Counted from the first letter of the stretch, positions 34,202-46,799 are shown. The stretch is 64,000 bases of DNA from Polytrichum commune (GCA_950295325.1 OX485803.1:5270001-5334000), one strand, 5' to 3'. The notes: generated by a model not told the origin, from the letters alone. A program made the numbers and translations.

Positions 34202-34422
34202 TACATTGATTATCCCAATCAGTGCGTGTTACTTTCCAGAGTTATGCAATGCTATAACTAATTATTGAGAATGTAATATTTTACCAACCAAAGTCATCTA
34301 TGCTCTATAATGTCCAAACAACCTATTACATTCTCATTAGTAAAGATTGAACTCATGAGTTAGTCATCATTGCATTGCGTAACTCCAGATAGTAACACGC
34401 ATTGATTGGGATCATCAATGTA
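34202..34422. mobile_element. MITE family A, copy 2
   Basis: Left end TACATTGATTATCCCAATCA, complement of right end TACATTGATGATCCCAATCA. Pairing continues through TGCGTGTTACT and GAGTTATGCAATG/GAGTTACGCAATG. The interior (CCAACCAAAGTCA...TGTCCAAA) resembles 6950-7193. The outermost 25 bp differ from copies 1 and 3, while the inner inverted repeat is conserved. Confidence 0.8.
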
Positions 34423-34479
34423 GTGACGTATGCGGTTGTTATTTGGATTATTTTATTGAAAAATAAAAAATTTGGACAC

Positions 34480-34820
34480 CAATATTTGATTAGTGTGTGG
34501 TTTGGTGAGGATGAAACAACAAGCACCATAAAGACATATGTTTAAAAGAGATCAAATTACATTCAACTTTTATTAACTAGATACTCCACACCCAATCGTG
34601 AACACAATTGGGAGGACACGTGTAATAAGTCAAGAACCAAAAGATATGCACTTTTGATACCCATAGCTAAGTAAGGGGAGGTATGGTTTTTGCTAGTGCT
34701 TCATGGCATATTGTGGGCTTGAATTTTTGCTAATGCAACAAAATTTTGTTGTGATATATCTCTAATGAGTAGAAGTTGGAGAACACAACCAAAATGAACC
34801 AAATAACACCCACATGTACC
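34480..34820 (+). repeat. Dispersed repeat R1b
   Basis: Starts ATTTGATTAGTGTGTGGTTT and contains GTGAACACAATTGGGAGGAC and GCTAATGCAACAAAATTTTG. It ends at AAATAACACCCACATGTACC. Confidence 0.65.
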
Positions 34821-35059
34821 TTAATAACTTAACAGTCAATTTGCCAAAGCTCAAGCCACAACAAAACACGCAATATAATGTATTGTGTCATGCGAGCTCT
34901 TGCTCTTCAAGGGTCTCCATTGCTCTCATTTTGCGGCCTTTTTAACTCATGCATGCAAATTTGTTGTGGGCACTCCCAACTTTGCGGATAGGTTCAACTG
35001 TTGGATTGCATCAAAAATGGTCCCATGTGGTCAAAAATTGTGACTCATGAAGATTGTCA

Positions 35060-35300
35060 TTTCAAAGTTTCATAATGGGAGTTGAGATGCAAAAGTTGTA
35101 AAAGCTCACAGTAAGGACGGTAATTATCTTTGTAAATGAATTGTGCATAAGCCCTCTTAATTGCACTAACTATCAAGTGTACAGTGATGTGTATATCTTG
35201 AACACACAGTCAAATTTCATTGCGACATGTGTATTTTTGGTGTATATTCTCAACTACACAAGTCTTGCCATATTCTTTCCACTCGAATGTAGGAGTCCAC
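35060..35300 (-). repeat. Dispersed repeat R1a (reverse)
   Basis: It matches 19555-19745 closely (GAGATGCAAA, CCCTCTTAATT, CACAGTCAAATTTCAT, ACTCGAATGTAGGAG). Confidence 0.55.
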
Positions 35301-35599
35301 CTAAGAAGAACATCACTTCTATTTAAGCAAAACTACACTAAGTCCACATCCAAAACTATAACTTGTTGAAAATTTTATCATAAGATCCTCTGATAAAATA
35401 TAAACAATCGATTATTATAGTATTGTAGCAATTCATTATCATAGTTTATTTATCAACGATAAAAAAACTATGTATATTTGACATCAAGCCATTTTCTTTT
35501 CTTTCATCATATTTTATATCACAATATTCAAGTCATCATTGAGGATTCGCACATTTCCCTTAAATTTAGCTATAATAGAAGCGTATTGGTGGATCCGTC

Positions 35600-35880
35600 C
35601 GATAGAATTGAAGCAACCAAAAAGTCCAAATTTTGATAATACGTTCCCAAAGTTACTTAAATACAAGGTGCGTCAACATAAAAGGCTTGGGGTTCATGGC
35701 ACTTTTGTAAACTCGGTCATTTTGGATGAAAGGTTTATGGTATAACAAACCCCGTACATGTTAAGGTCAATTTGTTCCAACTAGACTAATGTGGGATCTC
35801 CGATGCCCATCTCCAATTTTCTTAAATGAGCTAATCATATGCTACATAAATATTTGTTTTGTTTTCATTTGCCCAATGAA
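35600..35880 (+). repeat. Dispersed repeat R3, copy 1
   Basis: Shares GGTTCATGGCACTTTTGTAA ACTCG-type text and the later TTTGCCCAATGAACAAGTTTAC with 37755-38060 and, more weakly, with 53640-53910. Limits are approximate and the family is unknown. Confidence 0.4.
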
Positions 35881-35929
35881 CAAGTTTACATACAATACGC
35901 ATGTAATATCCACTTATTTGTCTTAATCG

Positions 35930-36245
35930 AACACCTTTATTTGAGTCGTGTGTGGTTAGGTTAGAACAAAGTCCAACACGTTTAAATGAAATTGGAATAC
36001 AAGCTCGTAATGTATCAATCATTTTAGACTCAACAATCGACACAATTTGGGGGGGGGGGGGTGAGTATTCACGTAAATAATCAACACTCACGTACTTTCA
36101 ACAATCATACCTAAATCAACGAAAGTCCAATTATTGTTGATGTTTAAGAAAAAAAAACTTTTACAACACAATTTATGTTGTATAAATTTGATCCGGTGGA
36201 AGTTGGAGAGCATAGAAAACAAGTCACCTAATACCCACGTGCCTC
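35930..36245 (+). repeat. Dispersed repeat R1b with G13 tract
   Basis: Starts ATTTGAGTCGTGTGTGGTTA and contains TTAGACTCAACAATCGACAC followed by 13 G residues (36049-36061). It then continues with the R1b 3' half to AAGTCACCTAATACCCACGT. Confidence 0.6.
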
Positions 36246-36894
36246 AAGGTATGTGAGCCTAACGTGGCCATTTCCAACATTCCAACATTTGTAAGGGTTT
36301 AAGAATCCCCAAAAAACTTACATGAACACAAAGCAGATCCAAATGAAGAACATGACAATCATACTTGTTGTTTATGAGAATTGAAATGAATATCTTGTTA
36401 ATCCTTGCAATAGTGCTCATATATTTTATGTATTATGTATTTTCCTTTGAGTTTATGTACATTCCAAATTTTGAATATGTACCTATATGCTAGAAACTAC
36501 TTAGGGTCACTGACCACTTTAGACCTACATGTCTTAGATACCACATATCCTTTACCCACGTAAGGCCCACATAAGCTCACCCTACCTTACCTTCCATACC
36601 CTCCCTTGTTGTATCTAATATCTCCATGATGCGAACCTTGGCGAGGGGAGAGTGTGGGTCCTTGGAGCATCTTTGTTATGAACACAATGTTTCTTTTCGA
36701 GATCTAGTATAGTAGGTTGCCTTTCTTTGTTGGGCCCCACCACATCGCCCTCCATTACACCCGCCGAGTATTTAATTGTATCTCTTGGTCCACGAGTCTC
36801 CTCAATCCGCCCATGAGAAGGTGACTATATATTCAAAATTCTCTTTTAAGGCTTGGACAAGAGGAACGGTAGATGGGTCTCTAAATGGGTTTTT

Positions 36895-37160
36895 TTTTTC
36901 ACCTAGCCCACTTCCCCTAGGGGACGAAACACACAAGTAGTAAGAGATGGTTACCACATCCAAATCAAGGCCATAGCCACTTTCCTCGTCATTTTCGGAG
37001 TTGGTATGAATATTTTATTCAGTATCAAAGTGAACTATTCTTGTGCTTATCAAATGGCCGTACAAGTTGCCTACAATTATGTTGATTTTTGAGTCTAAAA
37101 TGATTATCATGTTTTGAGCACGTAGTCTATTTTTTTGAAACACATGTCTTGTTGGTACAC
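36895..37160 (-). repeat. Dispersed repeat R1a (reverse)
   Basis: Contains ACACAAGTAGTAAGAGATGG, TTTATTCAGTATCAAAGTGA, TTGAGTCTAAAATG and GAGCACGTAGTCTAT. Confidence 0.6.
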
Positions 37161-37366
37161 CCTAAACTCCGTAATATAAACCCCCATAACGTTAGACACT
37201 CTCTAATATCCAAAAACCTCATGGAATGGATGTTCATAGTACAAATCTCACTCCTTATTGTCACATTTCTCTCCCTTATATCACATATTTGTCATTAATG
37301 CAAACCACCAAAGAAGTCAACCCACACCCTCGCATTGCACCGTGTGTCAACATGTGGAGTGTCACC

Positions 37367-37399
37367 TTCTTATTCTTATTCTTATTCTTATTCTTCTTA
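37367..37399. repeat. (TTATTC)n hexamer repeat
   Basis: Five TTATTC units. Confidence 0.9.
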
Positions 37400-37754
37400 T
37401 GCCACTTGTTGAATGTTGGTGCATGCGTCCGCCACGTCACCTAGGAAGACCAAGTGGAGTGGACCACACTAGCGTAAGTGACGGGAGAACATATTCAAAT
37501 TGTCCTCATGTCTCCTTTGTGTTATTCCATAATGTCACATGCTATGCTAATTCTATAATATCACGCATCCATGTTAACGCTACAAAATATTGTAATATCA
37601 CGTGCACTTTGGTTGCCACATGTGTGACACTACGGAGTATAGAGTGTGTCCATTACTGAAGCCACATCACACTAAGGTGAGTATTTGAGTTTAGCCCTCG
37701 TAAGGCCATTCAAGCCCCCCTCCCTTAATAATCCCTCCCTAATGCAGGCCTATG

Positions 37755-38060
37755 TCCTCAATATCAAATTGTTTGGAGTTTGTGGTGCTTATGTAAACTC
37801 GTCCATCATAGATGGGGAGGCCCTAATAAAAAAACCCAAGTCGCCTACAAGGTTTGAGGGTTGATACATTTCAACTAGACCCCACTAGAATCATACATAG
37901 TTTATGATGATGTTCCCGAGGTTTGGTGGTCTAAAAATACGCATATTTTAGGGCGATGAAATAATTTGTTATTAACCTTCCAAATGGATGAGTTTACGTA
38001 TACACGACGAATCCCTAGCCAATATGAAACCTCAATGCGTGTGTTTGGAAAGAGGGGAGG
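37755..38060 (+). repeat. Dispersed repeat R3, copy 2
   Basis: Contains GCTTATGTAAACTCGTCCAT, ATAATTTGTTATTAACCTTC and AAATGGATGAGTTTACGTA. The last two blocks recur near 53798-53840. Confidence 0.45.
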
Positions 38061-38439
38061 GGGGTGTGCATGCGCCATAGGTACCTTCGGTGTAATGTTG
38101 TGTTGGTCACGAAACATCAATTATTTAGAAGTGACAAATCCAATCAATGTTTTGAAACTTATATAGAAAGACCACTTTACACTAGAGCTTGAGGGCCCTT
38201 GATTTGTGATATGCAAATTATGTGATTGATCGAGAACCATAAGACAATCCAAGTTCACTTTACACTAGGCCAATGAAAATTGAAAATGATGAAAAGTCTA
38301 CATGACATCCCACATGGCAACGAGTGGAAAGTGTTTTGTGAGCTATTGGATATTGCACTGGACCCATCAAAAAGAGTTGAGCCAAACACAAAACTAGAAA
38401 CCATGACATTCAATTTAATTGCCATTGGCTCCTTGAAAT

Positions 38440-38535
38440 ATTACATTGCCATGGTGGGGATCCGAACCCAAACTCATGTTACTTCCCTCAAAACGATCAA
38501 CTTTCTCTTACCACTAAGCTCGACAGTTCATCAAT
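38440..38535 (-). mobile_element. tRNA-derived SINE head (minus strand)
   Basis: On the minus strand the A box AGCTTAGTGGTAAGAG (complement of 38505-38520) and the B box GGTTCGGATCC (complement of 38458-38468) stand at normal spacing. Both match RNA polymerase III consensus well. A full tRNA cloverleaf with an acceptor stem is not evident, so this is the 5' part of a SINE rather than a tRNA gene. The element's ends and target duplication were not found. Confidence 0.6.
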
Positions 38536-38817
38536 TGCACAATGGAATTTCTATTTCTCACGGTACGGCCTTTGGATGATTTCCAAGGGACCTTAGATTT
38601 TCAAGGTCATGGCTCTTGGTCCATGTGTTAAGCAGCCTTAAGCACATTAATCATACCATTTTTGGTGCATTTGGTATTAATTCATGAAACATGCACTATT
38701 TTGCCAAATCTCAAAATTAATAATGACTAATTGTTTGTACTATGTGTCACTAAATTAATGCATGCATGTTCATGTACCATACATTTCAACAAAAAGAATG
38801 CATCAATGATCGGGGAG

Positions 38818-39010
38818 AACCGGTAGTTAGTTACAAATGAACCGGTTGAATTTGAGAAATAACCGGTTGAAGTTCAAGACTGCATGAAAATTGCCGATCA
38901 TTTTGAGGAATCTATGGAATATACCCATTAAAAAAAAGGAGAACCGGAGGAGGTCAACATGTAACCGGTTGGACTTGCAAACACTAGGATCTCAACCGGT
39001 TCTGCCCAAA
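38818..39010 (+). repeat. AACCGGTT-rich repeat
   Basis: It contains four copies of ACCGGTT (near 38839, 38863, 38960 and 38995) among related GAACCGG and CCCCGGTC variants, in text shared with 31447-31600 and with the complements of 41871-42010 and 44340-44525. Each AACCGGTT core is palindromic. There is no reading frame. Confidence 0.65.
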
Positions 39011-39293
39011 AATCTCCCCGGTCACTGTAATGCATGCTCTTACGTGCTTTGAAGCTCGAGGCCGCAACTTTGAGAATCATTCTCAAAATGATGCAACAAC
39101 AACAACTTCAGGTGTTGTAGAATGGTATGATGGCATTGCTACTCATCAAAACTTGACCAAAACAACAACGAACACACATTGAACATCATTTTAGGACACA
39201 CAATCGTGCGATGTTTTGGTGGCACTACTTTCATAACGTAAAAGGAAGTTTGGTACCACCTTCACTTATTTCCCACACTCGCCACACTCTTAG

Positions 39294-39309
39294 CCCCCCC
39301 CCCCCCCCC
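39294..39309. repeat. C16 homopolymer
   Basis: Sixteen consecutive C residues, the longest of several G/C runs in the window. Confidence 0.9.
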
Positions 39310-41664
39310 TCACTAAATGGGGAATCAATAGTGGAGTTGTCTTGAGGTAGATATTAACATTGATTCCCACGACTATAGTATTGTGGAATACGATTAAGTG
39401 GGGCCCATGGAGGAATTAAGCGGGGCCCATGAGACGGGGCCCTTGGCCCTTGGGTTGGGTGGGAGGGGAACGCGGGAGGTGAGAATAATGTTTAAGATGG
39501 AATAACATTCGGCCTGGTGAATATGGATGATCACATCGGTGGTGACTGACTGCGTTTTCTAATTCAAGACCTCGGATCGGAAGAGCATCACACATACAAA
39601 ATATCTTGTGACCTCGTGCCATTATAGAGCGTGAGTGCTTCTATTTAAGACACTTGATATTCAAGTTCGGATTAATCATCCTGATTTAGTATGGTGGGAT
39701 CCAATTAGTCGAATGGAATTTGAATGCACTTTAGAGTGATGGGGTTTTATCACATCCCCCATGGTAGGTTTCATGAACCCAATCCTTATCTCAAGAATCC
39801 ATGTCCAAGGTTAGATTTGGATTCGAAATGGGGGTTGCACACACACACATATGTACATACATACATCTTCACGTGTCCAACCAACCATCGTGTGACATGT
39901 GGCACTCTCACTCAATTCTTTTAATGCGGAGAGAATGAGGCCCCTTTTACCCTAGAGTGCGAGTTGAGAGCCCACTCTTTTAGCTTCGATACTTGAGATT
40001 GTCAAGCTTTCACCCATAGTTCGAACTATTTGAGCTCTCTTGGTCGTTCACACAAGTGTAGCGTGGCCATGCTCAAAGTGAGATATAAAAGGAGGGTGGG
40101 GAGGGGGGTTATCACACTAAACAAATAAGTATTTCTGACAAACCAAAGCAAACATTCATGACAAGTCAACGGATGTTTGAAAGATCATTGGCATGGGGAA
40201 CAAAAGCTTGTTGCAGTCATTCCACATGGGGTCCATCACGACACCGTCTAAATGTGGTCAACTTAGTAAGAAGTTTAAGTTCTCGAGTTGAGAGCTCACA
40301 TGTTTAAGTGCATTTGAGTGAGCAAGTATGCATAAGAGGCTTCCTGCCAATCAGAGGACTCGTTTCTTCAAGCTCATAACTTAATTTCAATAACTTGATC
40401 ATTTGTATAACCTTGTGACACTTGGTGTCAATGTGTTTACTAATATCTTGGAATTAGTTTGCCCAATAGTATTACAAGGGTTACATAATGCTCAATTCAG
40501 TAGACCATGAATGTAAACATACATATGACTTCTAACATTAATATGTTGAATAATATACTTCTCTGCATACTAATCTAGAAACTAGGAAACCCTCAGGGAA
40601 CCTTCAAAATCCCACACAAATGCTCTTATACGATGGGATGAGCAATCAACCCCTTCATCTTGCAAACATTGATTTTTCATCCGCCAAAAATTCATCCTTC
40701 GGAAGTTTTTCCCGGGTTGCCCGAGCAGTTTCGTAGACCATAGGATGGGGCTCTGCGAATGGATGGCTTGGATGTGGTATGCCCACGACCACGCACCCTC
40801 CATTCATAACGCCTCAGTGAAATAGTTGACCCACCATCCTAGTCGGGCAAGTTATAACGTCGATTTTTAGTAGCCCGACACCACTCATTGTATACGATCA
40901 TTTAAGCATTAAAAAAACTTGGATGACTTTGTGCTATTTCTCATAAACTCCAGAGTTGGGACTAAACCCATCGTATCATCTCCTTTACTTTACAATTAAC
41001 TCTATTGAACATGCCACTTCTAGATCTCTAGCAACCTAGTTTAGACCATTCACGAATCGCCAATAATGTATGTATGTGAGGAGGTATTAAGCTACAATAT
41101 ATATATAGAGAGAGAGAGGATGTTTTTGGTGTCGTAAACCATGGGACCCACCCACATCCAATTAGTCACCCGCTTGGGGAAAAGGCTCATCAGTCAGGCA
41201 CGGAAAGCTGTGTACTAATACTTATGACAAAACACAGTAACATGGGACAAAAGGTAAAGTAATCGAGGGTGGTCAAATCTGACATGCTCATGATAAATTG
41301 GGACACAAATTAAAGACTCCAGTCCAGTTTAAGTAAGTATAACTTAATTATATGTTATAGGGTTACGTACATAAAGTTACCAACATCGTGTCAAAATGGG
41401 AACACAGTCTCCAGATTAGCATGTCATTCCAAGTTACTTTTGAAGGGACCTTTGTTTGTTTTTGTTTATAATTTTATTTTAGCAGCCAGCGTCAAAATGA
41501 ATAAAACCAAGAAGAAAACGCAGCCACAAGGGACCTTTGGTACTTCTGCTCACTATGCACATGTGCGATCTTCTTTCCTAACTTTCCAACATTACTTCAT
41601 TTAAGGAGGTGAACCTGTGCTCGGGAAGAAATTTTGGCACGATCGATCGAAATTGTAGTGTTTC

Positions 41665-41855
41665 TTTTTTCTTTTTCTTTTGAGACAGAAGGCTGACATG
41701 CCAACGCCAAAGCATAGGAGATAGTTGACCACATGGCAAGTTTTCCGTCAAGTAGAGAGGAGATTTCACTGTCGGGATTCGAACTGCCAACCTCTTCCAT
41801 GAGATTTGGGTATCTCTCCACCATCATCCAGTAGTTTAAGATCATCTCGGACCAA
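41665..41855 (-). mobile_element. SINE family 2, copy 2 (minus strand)
   Basis: Flanked by AAATTGTAGTGTTTC (41650-41664) and AAATTATAGTGTTTC (41856-41870), a 15-bp target duplication with one mismatch. The body matches 7346-7531 throughout, including the B box (GGATTCGAAC on the plus strand near 41777). The tail is A/G-rich on the minus strand. Different flanks at the two sites prove separate insertions. Confidence 0.88.
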
Positions 41856-41870
41856 AAATTATAGTGTTTC

Positions 41871-42010
41871 CAAGTGCATCCGGTTACATGTTGTGATTCT
41901 CCGGTTTTTCTTTATTGATTTGAGATTTGTTCCATAGACTTCTCTACAATGATTGGTAATTTTACTGAGGTCTTAAAACTTCAACCGATTATTTCTCAAA
42001 CTCAACCGGT
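41871..42010 (-). repeat. AACCGGTT-rich repeat (reverse)
   Basis: The complement reads GAACCGGTTGAGTTTGAGAA, then AAACCGGAGAATC and AACCGGATGCAC. It directly abuts the family B element at 42021. Confidence 0.6.
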
Positions 42011-42020
42011 TCATTTGAAA

Positions 42021-42411
42021 CTACACTAAATATGAGACTTAGAGTTGTCGTATGGTATTTAATGTCAATATGGTAACTTTTTGGATGACACTTCTTATGA
42101 ATAAGTGAACAAATATTGTCATGGGTGATGGATGAGTTCATCCATTGGCCAAAACCCTACCTTCTCTTGTCATCAACTTGTGATGAAATATTGTCACGGA
42201 TGATTGCAACTTGCATGAAAAAGCACTTGGTAAGTGACAGTAATTGCAACATTGTACATCTATAATCCCCCCCCCCCCCCAAAAAAAATGACAAGGAATG
42301 ACAAATAATGTGGGGTTAACATTGAGTGTTGGTGACGCTTTACTATGGTTTACAATTAGTATTGAGCAAGACATTTAGAATAGGCAACACTAAATATCAT
42401 ATTTAATGTAG
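42021..42411 (-). mobile_element. Foldback/MITE family B, copy 2 (reverse)
   Basis: A 391-bp element from CTACACTAAATATGAGACTT to ACTAAATATCATATTTAATG. In the reverse sense it matches 57664-58042: GATGACACTTCTTATGAATA, GTTCATCCATTGGCCAAAAC, CACTTGGTAAGTGACAGTAA. A C14 tract (42267-42280) lies where 30854-31446 has its G run. Confidence 0.8.
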
Positions 42412-43420
42412 TTGTCAGTTCTCCACGTTCATTGGGCAACCCTAATGACTTAATTTTGAAAGACCTTTGACATTAGAGTTAACCCTAAATCCTCTCAAAA
42501 AACTCATGTTTAGGTGAGGAGTTTTTTTCTTTCACTTTTTTCATTTTAAAGTGTCAAAGACTGTTCAAGTGGTGTTAGAAACCCAAATTTTGGTGAAATG
42601 AAGGGATGCATTGGATTTTGTTCAAAAGATTGCTATTCAAAAATGAATTTCATGGATTTTTTTGAAGGCACCTCAAATGATGCTCTCAAGAGTTTGGCAA
42701 GAAGTTCATTTTTATAGCCGTTGTTTGGACAATTTCAAACTCTTTTGCTTTGTTTCACCAAAATTAGGGTTCCGACAACACTCGACCATTCCTTGAATGC
42801 TTTAAAATGTCAAAAGTGGTAAGGAACTCCCTACCAAAACATTAGTTTTTGAGAGACTTTAAGGAAATTAAAGTCTCCTAAATCAAGAAAAATCAAGAAA
42901 GTGTCTCCTAAAGCTATAGATATATCCGAGCCGTTTGGGAATTATGAAAACTCATAGTATCAAACAGAATATTGCAACATTACACACTAATGAATGTTGG
43001 AACCCATAATTGATCACTTCAATTTAACACAATACCACCATCGCTACACCAAGTACCCACAGTGCCCAAAGATGTAGCTCCTCAACAAGGCTCAAACCCA
43101 ACATACTCTGCATAATAGGTCACTTGTATAATAACTCGCCACACACGGCCCCTACACCAAAATTTACCATACAATTCATAGAATTTACATCATGCAATGA
43201 CATATTCGCCAAAAAATCCCTCAAAAGGGAAACCACTAAATATCAACCACTCATCATCAACATCACTACACGTTGATGGAAGGTGGGCCCTCCATGGTAA
43301 TAGTTGTAGGCGCAAGACCAATCACACACGTCCCATCCATGAAAGGCCTAGAAACAAAACATAAATCCTAGTTACAAAAATCAAAATCACATTCAAACAA
43401 ACTAATACAATTGCTACACA

Positions 43421-43422
<2 letters not shown>

Positions 43423-43462
<40 letters not shown>
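43423..43462. repeat. (AC)n microsatellite
   Basis: Twenty AC units, the longest dinucleotide tract here. Confidence 0.95.
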
Positions 43463-43465
<3 letters not shown>

Positions 43466-43739
43466 ATGCTAGTCCACAAAAGAAGACTCTAAAACCAACA
43501 ATATGTCGCCGACCTCCAAGACCCGCCTTAAACCAACAAACCACAAGGGAAGCATGAAAGACGCAACCCTACATTGACAAAGTTGCATCACTCATATAAA
43601 TAAACAAATCATCACAACCCTTGAAGACCAACCGTAAAACAACATGACAAAAGTTTGTTAGTGGCAGAATCCACCATATTAGCTCAACGAACAATTGCTT
43701 AAGGAGAGACCATTGGTTGTCACTACATTTCCTACATGC

Positions 43740-43880
43740 ACTCACATAATAGCCCTTGGTCATTCGACATCCATGTCTAGTCAAACAAGCTCCTTAGGAA
43801 TCGAACCCGGACCAAATAACATGCAACTTATAGTCACTCCTAACCAACATGGAGCTAATGACTTGGTGCCCACCCACCAC
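43740..43880 (-). mobile_element. tRNA-derived SINE, minus strand
   Basis: Minus strand: A-box region TAGCTCCATGTTGGTTAGGA (complement of 43839-43858) and B box GGTTCGATTCC (complement of 43797-43807). The spacing and text are typical of a tRNA-like head, though the A box carries a short insertion. It differs from SINE family 2. The ends were not determined. Confidence 0.55.
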
Positions 43881-44339
43881 CAAAACATACCCTTGTCCCC
43901 TTCTTCTAGATGTTAATACCCTTGGACAACACTCAATAGATACAAGCATTGACTACTGGTCATTTTTATTGGTTAGTAAAGTAATGTATACTCCTTGCGA
44001 AGGGTGAAGTAGTTTTACATCTACCGTAATTGTCCATGGATGTCTTACCAAAAGACACTCCATTCACTTCACCCTCCCTTGGAGACTAGAGTTCTTTACA
44101 TACGATATAAGGGCTCCTCCCATCATAATTACCAACTAACACAAATATAATACTTGGAAATGAAAAGGAAATGATGGGACCGTGCGTTTCACCTCTCCCA
44201 AGCAAAATCCATCCCACACCAACCCCAAGGAGAGTGAGTGCGGTGCAACAATTTGATTGAATGCTCATTCCAATCCTTGATAACAAAATAAATACTTCAA
44301 ACACTTGATTGCAAGTGCCTAGAATTTTGTTTGGGGTAT

Positions 44340-44525
44340 AATTGGTCAAGATCCTAGTGTTTCCAAGTTCAACCAGTTTACATGTTGACATCTTCCAGTT
44401 GTTCTTAATTAATTTGAGGTATATTCTAAAGCTTCCTCCTCTAAAACGATTGGTCCGTTTCTTGAAGTCTCGAACCTTAACCAGTTATCTCTCAAAGTCA
44501 ACCGGTTCATCTATAAGTAGCGGTA
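44340..44525 (-). repeat. AACCGGTT-rich repeat (reverse), degenerate
   Basis: Contains TCAACCGGTTCATCTATAAG, AACCTTAACCAGTTATCTCTC and TTCAACCAGTTTACATGTTG. These match the complement of 38818-39010, with most CCGG cores changed to CCAG. Confidence 0.6.
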
Positions 44526-45772
44526 GTTCTTCCCATTCATGTGGTTGGATTGCATTTGCCTTGACACCCGCTTATATTGTCGAGCATTGGAGTTGTGTTT
44601 GTAAAGGGGAGGCCAATGTGATAATTTATTGTGGGTAAAATATCCAAAATGAGCCTACTCCTTGATATTCGGTTATTCACTTCCCAATGCAGCTGAGGCA
44701 TAGTTTTGGCCCACCAGGCATTTCACCCCAGATGATAAGCATTTGTCCCAAATCTCAAGTTAATAAGGAATGTTGATCTTTGACTTCAAATCTTACGTTC
44801 ACAAGGAGAGGGAATTATCGCACACAAGCAGTGTTCAAGTTTGAAGTGTGCACATGCATTTCAATGCGAAGGGCTTCACTATAATAACTCTTCACTCAAA
44901 CTTTCAAACTTTTCTACAACACTTCATGAAGAAAAAATAACTTGATATTGGCCGTTTTGTATTGAATATGAAAATAATATGATGTCTCCGCTGTATTGAA
45001 GAAGTACATACAATAAAATGACGCACTGAAAATATTTAGATTCCCTACATAATGCACTTAATCATCATCCAACTCCAAAGGCAGAGTCCTCTGGTTTTTG
45101 GTCGATTTCCAAGTGTCAAAAATCTAGCCCAAATTCATATTCTCCATCGGAAGACCGCATAATGACACTCGCATCAATGCATCCAATGTATCAAGTTTCA
45201 ATCGACTTTTGTGATCACTCTTCACCCAACTTTGTTTGGAAAATCCACGTCTAAATATAGTTGGGCTTGCCAAGCCGAAGTTGTAGTCAGTGCCGAGTTG
45301 AAGTTGCAGAGAGGAATTTGGAAGTGTTTGCTAGAGTGACAAGATTGGAGTCCAACTATGTTTCTATTTGCAAATTGCGGCCACCATATTTTGTGACATG
45401 CAATTTTTTGAGAGGCCTTCACTATGAAGGGTGGAAACTTTGCATAGCACATTTTTGTGATGTGCCCAAAAAGAAGCTTTTTTGACGGCAAAATGGCATT
45501 TGACATGTGTTGAAGACTTCAATATTGAACACTGCACACGAGCGTACCTCTCATTCATCCGACATAATAAAAGCCCTAAAATGATATGTAACGCAATGGC
45601 TATTATTTGTAGCTGATTTGACATTGGAATAAGTTCTAAAGGTCCCAAATTAGTCTACCTTAAGTCATTCAAATTGATTCAAGTAGAAGTCAATGGGGAG
45701 TCAAGTTTTTATGTTGGATGGATGAGAGATAAAGCAAACGTGTCTAATTCAATACTTCTCTTCATTGGACAT

Positions 45773-45955
45773 CTACATTTGAGTGGTATGTGGTTTGGTG
45801 TGGCTCAATAAATGGATACCAAAAAGGACATGTGTTTAAGAGGTATTGGATTACATGCTCAAACTATAGTACCATTCTAGGCTCAATAATCAACATAATT
45901 GGGGAGATCCTTATAGCCATTCAATGAGCATGGGAATCTTTACTTTGACGATGAA
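45773..45955 (+). repeat. Dispersed repeat R1a
   Basis: Contains TTGAGTGGTATGTGGTTTGG, ACCAAAAAGGACATGTGTTT, GATTACATGCTCAAAC, CATTCTAGGCTCAATAATCA and AATGAGCATGGGAATC. Confidence 0.7.
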
Positions 45956-46595
45956 ATTCATACGAACTCCAAAAGAAACCCAAAAGAACACTCCTGATCA
46001 ACCAACATCACTCTATAGACCAATCGATCCTAAATTGCTTATAGACACATTCAAACTCACATACTCCTACCTCTCATCATCATTCACATGCCCCACCTCA
46101 CTTAAAAACTACAACTCACCCACCATAGAGACATCATTTTTGGCTCATGGGGCCCAACCATGACAAAACAATGGCAAAGGGGTGGTTCGGCACACCCCAT
46201 CGACCACCAAACCACAAACGAAGTGATCTATTGGGCCATAATGGTTGCCAAATAAAGCCCCAACAATATTACGATCCTCAACCACAAAGACTGGTCACCT
46301 TCTAAACCAACATTAACACAACAAGACATCATCCCACCAAATGCCCTTCGATACGCGCTAGAACCACAATGGTCACCTTCCTATAACCATCTAGAACTAT
46401 TACTCACAACAATTATACGCATACACATCCTAGACACCCCACTTGTGGAACACACTTGCACTTTAACTACAAAAAATCATTCAAGACATGCACAATGTCA
46501 ACATTCCCCCACACAACCTTACGACCACCATAAATACATATAGGGTAATTACATCAAACAATTGGATGAGTGCACCCAAAATCATATGCCACCTC

Positions 46596-46612
46596 CACAC
46601 ACACACACACAC
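46596..46612. repeat. (AC)n microsatellite
   Basis: About eight AC units in a C/A-rich stretch. Confidence 0.9.
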
Positions 46613-46799
46613 ATACACTCACCCCACACACCCGCCCAAGTACCGGCCATACTACAAGAATAGTACATCACGAACCCACTCAAATACAATCCCCAAAATT
46701 CCATATACACAAATGGCTCATATATATCACAAGCTGGTAAACGTAATGGAAACTTAGTAGGCTTAGGGGTCTTCATCCTTATCGATAACATGCAAATAA

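Noticed and set aside
38168-38640. Possible MITE ends (ACCACTTTACACTAGAGC and inverted ACCATGTGTTAAGCAGCC)
   Set aside because: The pairing is too weak and no target duplication was found; only the SINE head inside it is supported.
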